Origin: Thermohalobaculum sp038524325
Lineage (GTDB): Bacteria > Pseudomonadota > Alphaproteobacteria > Rhodobacterales > Rhodobacteraceae
Direction: 5' to 3'
DNA length: 23,839 bases
Assembly (NCBI GenBank): GCA_038524325.1
Contig: JBCBIS010000045.1
Span: 1 to 23,839 of the forward strand
Positions 7,414-13,455 of this stretch are shown piece by piece; position 1 is the stretch's first letter; every line of letters starts with the position of its first letter. A model generated the notes under the pieces. The model ran no database searches, was not told the origin of the DNA, and saw nothing but the letters and a program-made list of their open reading frames with translations. A program made the position numbers and the translations under genes.

Positions 7414-8480
7414 GCCGCCTCCGCAAAGATCCGGGCGGTGTCCCTGCCCAGGCCCGGGCCCGCCGCTGGACCCACGCGGCCCAGCGCGGGATGGGTGATC
7501 AGACCCCGCCCCGTCTCGAGCGGATTGGTCAGATCGGTCGAGAACAAAAGCAAATCGGGATCGGCGCCCAGCGCCACGTGCAAAGCAGCCGCCGCTGCAA
7601 CCTGTCCACACCAGGGCCCATCGATCCGAAATGGCATCTGCGCCGCCGTCGCCATATCCCGCGCAGCGCGCGCCGCCGACAGACCGCCGAGGTAAAAGGG
7701 CTTGATCGCCACCGCCGCCGGCCGCCCGCTGACCAGCGCTCGATACAGCAACTCCGGCGAGGCGACGCATTGGTCGAACAGGACCGGCGCCTCGACCGCC
7801 CGGGCAAAGGCGAGATTGTCGTCGAGCGATCTGCACGGCTCCTCCCAGACCAACCGCGGGTCTTGGATTTGCGGAAGTTCCGCCAGCGCAAGGTCCAATG
7901 GCAGGATCCCGTTGAAATCGGCATAGAGCACATGGTCCGGCGCACAGGCTTCGAGCGACGCACGAATGCGGGCCAGATCGGTTACAACCGACCCGATGCC
8001 GAGCTTGATCTGGAGAAAGCGTGCCTGACCGCCGCGCAGCCGTATCTCCTCGGCCATCGCCTCAGGGGACTGGCAGGAGATGCCCAGCATCGCAGGCATG
8101 TCGCCGACGGAGGGGCCACCGAGCAGGGTCGATACAGGTAAGTCAGCCGCCCGCCCGGTCAGATCGGCCCATGCCGTCTCAAGCGCAAAACACAGCCCCC
8201 GGACGGAAGGGCCATGCGCGCGGAACGCATCGACCCGGCTGGGCAAATCGGCGAAATCGCTGCCGGGCAGCGACGGGAGCAGCCAGTCATCCAAATCCTC
8301 CGCCAGCGCTGTCTCAGCCGCCGGAAGGCGCATGATCTCGCCCACGCCAATCCGGCCATCCTCCGTCGTGATCCGCAAAAGCCGATGGTCGAGGCGGTCG
8401 AGATGGCCGTAGGAGACGGTGAACCCTCGCCCGGCGAAGGCGGGTGTGAACGGCACCCAGTCGACCGCCTCGATTTTCAT
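7410..8480 (-). CDS. divergent enolase-superfamily enzyme
   Basis: A 356-residue protein starting MKIEAVDWVPF, with the enolase capping domain and barrel. Candidate active-site residues are Lys159 (FLQIKLG), Asp188 (YADFNG), Glu213 or Glu214 (VWEEPC), Asp236 (LFDQC) and Lys260 (AIKPFYLGGLS). The metal triad and two barrel lysines are therefore intact and the protein is probably active, but it is clearly diverged from its two downstream neighbours and I cannot assign a substrate. Epimerase, racemase or dehydratase are all possible in this superfamily. It starts 10 nt after the MDR dehydrogenase stop and overlaps the next gene by 4 nt, so it is translated as part of the same operon. Three different paralogues in a row is unusual and implies successive or isomer-specific steps. 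Confidence 0.85.
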   Translation of the reverse strand: MKIEAVDWVPFTPAFAGRGFTVSYGHLDRLDHRLLRITTEDGRIGVGEIMRLPAAETALAEDLDDWLLPSLPGSDFADLPSRVDAFRAHGPSVRGLCFALETAWADLTGRAADLPVSTLLGGPSVGDMPAMLGISCQSPEAMAEEIRLRGGQARFLQIKLGIGSVVTDLARIRASLEACAPDHVLYADFNGILPLDLALAELPQIQDPRLVWEEPCRSLDDNLAFARAVEAPVLFDQCVASPELLYRALVSGRPAAVAIKPFYLGGLSAARAARDMATAAQMPFRIDGPWCGQVAAAAALHVALGADPDLLLFSTDLTNPLETGRGLITHPALGRVGPAAGPGLGRDTARIFAEAA

Positions 8481-8490
8481 GGCGCGGCTC

Positions 8491-9579
8491 TCACGGGGTG
8501 ACCACGATGTTGCCGATATGGCGTTTCTCGATAAAGGCAGTCTGGGCGGCGTGAAACTCGCGCAGCGGATAGGTGGCGGCCAGCAGCGGCTTGACCTCGC
8601 CCCGCTCGATATAGCCGACCAGATCGTTGAAGATATGCGGCGGCACCACGGTCGATCCGGTGAAGGTGAGGTCGTTGAGATAGAAGGTGCGCAGATCCAG
8701 CTCGACGATCGGCCCCGCGATGGCGCCGGAGCAGGTATAGTACCCGCCGCGCGCCAACGTCTCGATCAGGCCGGGAAAGGCCGGTCCGCCGACGATATCG
8801 GCCACCACGTTTACCGTTTCGCGCCCGATGGTGGCTTTCAGCGCAGCGGGCAGATCCTCCGGCGCGCGGGGCAGCAGGGCATCCGCGCCGAGGGGGGCCA
8901 GATCGGCATGTTTCGCCTCGGACGCCATCGCGACCACCACGGCCCCGCGGCGCTTGGCAAGTTGGATCAGTGCCGAGCCAACCCCGCCCGATGCGCCGGT
9001 GATCAGGACCGCATCGCCTTCTTTCACCTCAGCGCGAGAGAGCATCCCCTCGGCGGTCGTGTAGGAGCAGGAGAAGGTGGCCAGTTCCGCGTCGCTGAGA
9101 TCGCTGTCGATCACACCGGCATTGCGGTGGTCGATCACCGCATATTCGGCATAGCCGCCATCGACCTCCGAGCCGAAATACCTCGCCTTGTCGCGGTTCA
9201 TCGGATCGTCCCAATCGCGTAACCAGCAATCGGCGATCACCCGTTTGCCAAGAAGATCGGGATTGGCCTCGGCGCCGACCTCGACCACCTCGCCGCAGAT
9301 ATCGGCACCCTGGATCCGGGGCAGGCCGATCGGCGCCCCGCCCCAGGTCGGATCTTCCTGATCGACGCTCTCATAAGCGGCGCCGGTCGTCGCCTCGGTC
9401 ACCGCCTTCGAGTACCAGCCGGAGCGGGTGTTCACATCGGTGTTGTTCAGCCCGCAAGCGCCGACCTTGATCAGCACCTGGGTCGGGCCGGGGGTCGGTT
9501 TCGGCCAATCCTCGTGCCAGACCAGCTTGTCCATCCCGCCATGTCCCATGAGGACCATGGCTTTCATTGTCTCGGTCAT
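8491..9579 (-). CDS. MDR-family alcohol dehydrogenase / quinone oxidoreductase-like
   Basis: A 362-residue medium-chain dehydrogenase/reductase. The GroES-like N-terminal domain runs to about residue 170; the Rossmann domain carries GASGGVGSALIQLAK, the NAD(P)-binding glycine motif. The zinc-ADH landmarks look degraded: the segment GACGLNNTDVNTRSGWYS is present but the usual GHE zinc ligand is replaced in IQGADICGEVVEVG. It is therefore closer to zinc-independent quinone-oxidoreductase-type members, with NADPH the more likely cofactor. Start ATG 9579 is chosen because GGAG precedes it by 7 nt; the frame extends upstream only through a palindromic repeat (9596-9677). It probably reduces or oxidises a carbonyl intermediate of the cluster's pathway; the substrate is unknown. 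Confidence 0.85.
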   Translation of the reverse strand: MTETMKAMVLMGHGGMDKLVWHEDWPKPTPGPTQVLIKVGACGLNNTDVNTRSGWYSKAVTEATTGAAYESVDQEDPTWGGAPIGLPRIQGADICGEVVEVGAEANPDLLGKRVIADCWLRDWDDPMNRDKARYFGSEVDGGYAEYAVIDHRNAGVIDSDLSDAELATFSCSYTTAEGMLSRAEVKEGDAVLITGASGGVGSALIQLAKRRGAVVVAMASEAKHADLAPLGADALLPRAPEDLPAALKATIGRETVNVVADIVGGPAFPGLIETLARGGYYTCSGAIAGPIVELDLRTFYLNDLTFTGSTVVPPHIFNDLVGYIERGEVKPLLAATYPLREFHAAQTAFIEKRHIGNIVVTP

Positions 9580-9595
9580 TTCTGATCTCCGCGCT

Positions 9596-9677
9596 GTCCC
9601 GGGCTTGACCCGGGACCTCTGCAAGGAGCTTGAGCGGTCTCGAGCAGCTCCGTGAGGTCCCGGGTCAAGCCCGGGAC
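9596..9677. repeat. 82-nt long inverted repeat inside the operon
   Basis: Positions 9596-9619 and 9654-9677 are perfect 24-nt reverse complements. Each arm is itself nearly palindromic (core CCCGGGCTTGACCCGGG). A nested stem GGAGCT (9625-9630) with AGCTCC (9646-9651) extends the fold. It fills most of the 115-nt gap between the sulfotransferase stop and the MDR dehydrogenase start, the only sizeable gap in the cluster. The core resembles dispersed intergenic palindromes common in alphaproteobacterial genomes. With no T-tract it is a poor intrinsic terminator, but as RNA it could stabilise or attenuate between the two halves of the operon. Confidence 0.75.
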
Positions 9678-9694
9678 GGCGCCTGGTGTCTCCG

Positions 9695-10447
9695 TCATGC
9701 TGGTGCCCTTTCCGCCGTCAGCCTGTGTCGATGGATATGGCTGTAGTGGGGCAGGGCCTTTGCGTAAATCTCTTGCACATGCGCGGGTTGGTCTTCGACG
9801 CTGCCATAGGTGCGGGTCTGCGGCTTCAGCCCGTCGGATTGGGCCAGCGGGCCGTGCCAGGAGCCGTCATCATACCAGCTTACCTCGTCCCGGGCGCCGG
9901 GCTCCCATCTCAGCGCATCGGGGCGGAAGGGGATGTCGACGGCGCGGGACCAGGCCTCGACAATGCCATGCGGGTCCTCGAGCAGATCGTCGCTGTCGAT
10001 GACTGGCGGGATATGGCCCAAATACTCGGTCACCCGGTCGAACAGGGCACGGTGTTCGGTAAAGCCGTATTCTGCCTCAACGTATTCCGGCCCGCGTTTA
10101 TAGATCGAAGGCACGGACTTCGCCGGGTCGCGGATCAGGAAGCTGTGCGTGAACCGATCCAGGAACGCGTCGCCCACCATGTCGGCGATGTAATGGGGGA
10201 AATCTTTGACAAAGACTGGGCGTTCGGCGCAGGCCTTTTCGATCCGCTGCAAGACGACCTGCCGGGTCAGACCGGGGACGCGGGGGCTGTCGGGGGCGAG
10301 CCGGGGCCAGAGCGCGTCGTCGCCTTTGTACCACGCCTCGCCGAAGGGTTCGTGGAAACAGATCATGTCGCCGCGCATGCGCATCATCCATTCGAACGCC
10401 GTTGAGGTCGTGCGGGGCGTGCCCCAAAGGACGATCACCGGGTGCAT
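9695..10447 (-). CDS. sulfotransferase family protein
   Basis: A 250-residue cytoplasmic P-loop-like sulfotransferase. The 5'-phosphosulfate loop is LWGTPRTTSTAFEWMM (residues 7-22) and the 3'-phosphate motif is LIRDPAKSVPSIYK (RDP at 106-108, the Ser three to six residues later), the two elements that bind PAPS. The enzyme would transfer sulfate to a hydroxyl or amine acceptor; the acceptor is unknown. The ATG at 10447 is chosen because it lies 1 nt after the upstream gene's stop, follows a G-rich ribosome-binding stretch, and puts the start directly before the PAPS loop. A longer in-frame start at 10480 would add 11 unconserved residues inside the neighbouring gene. A sulfotransferase inside an amine-type catabolic operon is unexpected. 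Confidence 0.8.
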   Translation of the reverse strand: MHPVIVLWGTPRTTSTAFEWMMRMRGDMICFHEPFGEAWYKGDDALWPRLAPDSPRVPGLTRQVVLQRIEKACAERPVFVKDFPHYIADMVGDAFLDRFTHSFLIRDPAKSVPSIYKRGPEYVEAEYGFTEHRALFDRVTEYLGHIPPVIDSDDLLEDPHGIVEAWSRAVDIPFRPDALRWEPGARDEVSWYDDGSWHGPLAQSDGLKPQTRTYGSVEDQPAHVQEIYAKALPHYSHIHRHRLTAERAPA

Positions 10448-10448
10448 C

Positions 10449-11279
10449 TCATCCCCCCAGACTGTCGAGCAGGCGGCCATGGCCCTGGGCAGGCGCGATG
10501 CCGAGGGTTTTGAAAATCCGCCAGTAGAGTGCGGTGTCAGAGGCGATCACCGGCACGCCCAGAACCGCCTCGATCTCGGCCGTCCGGTGCAGCATCCGCT
10601 GTGGCAGCCCATCGGCGCGGCGGAAATTCGGCATGCCATTCACCAGGATCGCCTCGGCTCCCGACGCCCGCTCCAACGCGCGTTGGCACGAGGTCAGGGC
10701 GTGCGCGCCGGGGAAAATCCAGGTCAGCGCATTCACCTCCTCCTGCGTTGCATAGAGCCCGAGATCGACGAAATTGCCGGTGAAGGCGACGTCGATCCCC
10801 GCCTCGCCTAGGAAGCGCGCAGTCCCATCGCGCCAATCGGGCCAGTAATAGACAGAGTTGAGCGCCACCTTCTCGACCCCCAACGCCCGGGCGGCCTCGA
10901 CCAGGCAGAACCCGGCCATGTGGAGCGGGGTCTCGTAGGTCTCGGCCATCCGCGCCAGGAACGCCTCGATCTCGGCAGGCGTTTTCCCGCCCGCATGCAC
11001 CCAATTGGTGCCGACCTGTCCGCAGACATCGGCGCCGTTATTGGCCATGCATTCGACGAACTCCTCGAGCAGGTCGAAGTTCTTCGCCCGCTGGCCGAGT
11101 TGGTGGGCATAGCCCGGGACATGCAGCATCCGGCCATGGGCGCCGACGCCCTCGGGCGCGATTCTCAGAAAATCGGTCGGCGCTGCGTCGAAATCATGGG
11201 GCGGGCTGGTAAAACCGACCTGATGCGGGAACAGCTTGTTGGCCGGGTCGGCCCAGCGGGCGGGTTTGTCATAGGCCAT
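10449..11279 (-). CDS. Asp/Glu racemase / maleate isomerase-fold protein lacking the usual cysteines
   Basis: A 276-residue protein with the two-lobed pattern of the Asp/Glu racemase, maleate cis-trans isomerase and arylmalonate decarboxylase superfamily; the C-terminal block RMLHRTAEIEAVLGVPVIASDTALYWRIFKTLGI is typical. Aligning by eye, the N-lobe position that usually reads CT falls at VGTNW (residues 89-93) and the C-lobe Cys position at LVNGMPNF (212-219), so neither canonical Cys is present. Cys86 and Cys198 lie nearby but not at the expected sites. The reaction may thus not be a two-base racemisation. Start ATG 11279 has GAGG 6 nt upstream and overlaps the Rieske gene by 11 nt; a longer frame would run further into it. 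Confidence 0.75.
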   Translation of the reverse strand: MAYDKPARWADPANKLFPHQVGFTSPPHDFDAAPTDFLRIAPEGVGAHGRMLHVPGYAHQLGQRAKNFDLLEEFVECMANNGADVCGQVGTNWVHAGGKTPAEIEAFLARMAETYETPLHMAGFCLVEAARALGVEKVALNSVYYWPDWRDGTARFLGEAGIDVAFTGNFVDLGLYATQEEVNALTWIFPGAHALTSCQRALERASGAEAILVNGMPNFRRADGLPQRMLHRTAEIEAVLGVPVIASDTALYWRIFKTLGIAPAQGHGRLLDSLGG

Positions 11280-12357
11280 CGAGCGCCTCGCGCACCCAGC
11301 CATGCAGCGCGGCGATCGAGTGTTCCGAGTTGATCCCAAACTCCGGCGCCATCACCAGCGGCCCGGGCCGGTACCCGCGCGAGCCGAGGCCCCGCTGCAC
11401 CCGTTTCACCAGCTCCAGATCCTCGGCAAACGTGGTGTCGCGGTCGAGATCGATCACCTGTTGCAGCGTGTCGTCGACCACGCCGTCTGAGGAAAACCAG
11501 CCGCGATGCACGATCGTGTCCTGCGCGCCCTCCGGCCGCCAGTAATAGGTGTTCACAACGCCGCCGGGATAGATTTGCAGGCTGAACAGCGGGAAGAGAT
11601 AGAACGAGCCGTAATCGCTCCCCGACGTGTCGTACCACGCCCCGTCGCCCCCGGCCGCCCCAGCGCTGTGATGCAGCACCCGGCCCGGGCCAAAGGGCTG
11701 GATGTCATAGGAGCCGGGCTCGATCACCCCGTCCGAGAACGCTTTGTGGACATGGCCGCAATGATAGCATTCGTTGTAATTCTCCACGGCCACCAGCCAG
11801 TTGCAGTATTCCTGCGCCACATGCTCATGGGCGAATATCCGCGCCTCGATATCGGGGCAGAGGGCGCGGGCCGCGGCGGAGACGCCGGGATAGGTCGCCT
11901 CCATCGGCGCGGCTGCGCTGTCGAGATTGACGAAGACGAAGCCGAGGAACACCTCCAGCCGCACCTCGGTCAGGCAGATCTTGGACTTGTCGAAACCCGG
12001 CGTGGTCTGTGCCCCGGGGGCGGCACGCAAGCCGCCGGACAGCTCGTAGGTCCAGGCATGGTAGGGGCAGACCAGCACCCGGGTCCGCCCGGTCTCCTCG
12101 ACCAGCGTGTGCCCGCGGTGCTGACAGACATTGTAAAAACAGCGCAGCAACCCGTCGCGCCCGCGGATCACGAAGAGATCCTGGTCGAGCAGCGAGAAAG
12201 CATAGTAATCCCCGGTCTCGGGCAGCATCGAGACATGGCCGACATAGTGCCAGGCCCGGAACAGGATCCGTTCCCGCGCCGCCTCGTAGAGCACTGGGTC
12301 AGTGTAGAACCGCGCGGGCAGCGCCTGGGCGGCGGTCACCGGATCGATGGCGTTCAT
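11269..12357 (-). CDS. Rieske non-heme iron oxygenase, alpha subunit (quaternary-amine type)
   Basis: A 362-residue oxygenase. The Rieske [2Fe-2S] ligands are C78-x-H80 and C97-x-x-H100 (CQHRGH and CPYHAW). The mononuclear iron motif E196-x2-H199-x4-H204 lies in VENYNECYHCGHVH, with the third carboxylate probably in TFAEDLELV. The residue bridging the two metal centres is Glu196, where ring-hydroxylating dioxygenases have Asp; Glu is seen in carnitine monooxygenase CntA and relatives acting on quaternary ammonium compounds. The likely role is oxidative N-demethylation or C-N cleavage of a betaine, inferred from family and cluster. No ferredoxin or reductase partner is adjacent, so electrons must come from elsewhere. 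It starts 15 nt after the regulator and overlaps the next gene by 11 nt. Confidence 0.87.
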   Translation of the reverse strand: MNAIDPVTAAQALPARFYTDPVLYEAARERILFRAWHYVGHVSMLPETGDYYAFSLLDQDLFVIRGRDGLLRCFYNVCQHRGHTLVEETGRTRVLVCPYHAWTYELSGGLRAAPGAQTTPGFDKSKICLTEVRLEVFLGFVFVNLDSAAAPMEATYPGVSAAARALCPDIEARIFAHEHVAQEYCNWLVAVENYNECYHCGHVHKAFSDGVIEPGSYDIQPFGPGRVLHHSAGAAGGDGAWYDTSGSDYGSFYLFPLFSLQIYPGGVVNTYYWRPEGAQDTIVHRGWFSSDGVVDDTLQQVIDLDRDTTFAEDLELVKRVQRGLGSRGYRPGPLVMAPEFGINSEHSIAALHGWVREALDGL

Positions 12358-12372
12358 CGCTGTTCCCCCCCC

Positions 12373-13283
12373 TCAACCGAGCCCGGCCAGTTCCGGGGCC
12401 TCTTCGTACAGTCCTGCTGCCAGACGGCGCGCGTGGAAAGCCTCGATCCGCGCTGCGGTCTCCGAGCCGGCGCGGGCCACCATCACCGCCAGAAACCCCT
12501 CCAACAGAGCCGTCACGGCCGCGTGGCTTTCGAAGAATTGCGGCGTATGCGTCGGCGAGACCAAAAGCGGGTCGCAGAACCGGGCAAGCGGCGAGGTCAG
12601 ACTGTCGGTCACCCCGATCACCGGGGCCCCGATCTCGCGCGCCTGGCGCACCGCGTCCATCGTCTCGGCGCGATAGGGCTGGAAGGTGAGCGCCATCAGC
12701 GCATCCTCGGGCGTCAGCCAGGCGAGATCGTCCACTGGCTGCGAGCCATGCCGCGGGATCGGCTGGATATGTCGAACGCCATCCGGGCGACATACCAGAA
12801 CTGATGCGCCAGGCTGTAGGCCGAGCCCATGCCCAACACATAGACCCGGCGCGCCGAGAGCAGCGTGTCGGCCGCCGCCTCCAGCGCCCCGGCCTCCTGC
12901 CGCCGCCACATCGTGTCGAGATTGTCGGCGGTCGTCTCGACCATGCGAGCGATGACCCCGTCGGTGCCGCCCTTCTCGGCCAGCTCGCGCAGCCAGTCGG
13001 CCCGGTCGCGAAAGGCGCCCACGCCGCCGGTCACAACGAAGTCGCGGAACCGCTCGCGCATCGCGTCATAGCCATCGAACCCGATCGCCTGGGCCAGCCG
13101 CACCAATGTGTTCGGGTGCACATCGACCTTTGCCGCCAGCGCGCGCATCGATTGCACGCCGACCTCACGCTGATTGTCGATGATAAAGCGCGCAGCGATC
13201 TGGAGCTGCGAGGAGAGACCGTCGAACTCCTCGGTCAGCCGCGCGATCACCGCCTCTGCACTGTCGGGGGTTTTGGGTCGCAT
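12373..13283 (-). pseudogene. RpiR-family transcriptional regulator, frameshifted
   Basis: Two overlapping frames together give a full RpiR regulator. The N-terminal piece (13283-12714) has the HTH_6 domain (LAAKVDVHPNTLVRLAQAIGFDGYDAMRERF) and the start of the sugar-isomerase (SIS) domain (VYVLGMGSAYSLAHQFWYVARMAFD). It then runs into unrelated sequence and a stop. The rest of the SIS domain (IQPIPRHGSQPVDDLAWL through ITxxPxARFCDPLLVS-like sequence) continues in another frame to 12373. One base missing near 12766-12771 explains it: adding one nucleotide gives 912 nt, 303 residues, the normal family length. The site is not a homopolymer. RpiR proteins bind DNA and sense phosphosugars or other small acids; this one would control the cluster it heads. 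If the shift is real, the sensor domain is lost. Confidence 0.82.
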
Positions 13284-13331
13284 GCTCTAAGCCGCCTTGG
13301 ATTGGTTCATTTGTCACAAAGCTAGCGGGAA

Positions 13332-13351
13332 TCGATTGAACGGGCAATCGA
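13332..13351. promoter_or_regulatory. candidate operator, 7-bp inverted repeat
   Basis: TCGATTG (13332-13338) and CAATCGA (13345-13351) are perfect inverted repeats around six bases, in the 172-nt divergent region between the RpiR gene and the chemoreceptor. A smaller palindrome, CGGTT/AACCG, lies at 13380-13393. RpiR regulators commonly bind inverted repeats next to their own gene, so this is a reasonable operator candidate, but no consensus was matched and no clear -35/-10 pair was recognised. Confidence 0.35.
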
Positions 13352-13455
13352 AAATCCCCCCGCCCAGCACCGGAGGAAGCGGTTCCGAAACCGATTCTTT
13401 AGAGACTTGTCTGAACACTCTCGCCGCTCAGCACTCAACTTGACCGAGGTCGCCC

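Noticed and set aside
9624..9624. Upstream start for the MDR dehydrogenase inside the palindromic repeat
   Set aside because: The extra residues are encoded by the repeat and a good Shine-Dalgarno precedes ATG 9579.
12750..12790. Programmed ribosomal frameshift in the RpiR gene
   Set aside because: No slippery heptamer, and RpiR regulators are not known to use recoding; a one-base deletion is simpler.
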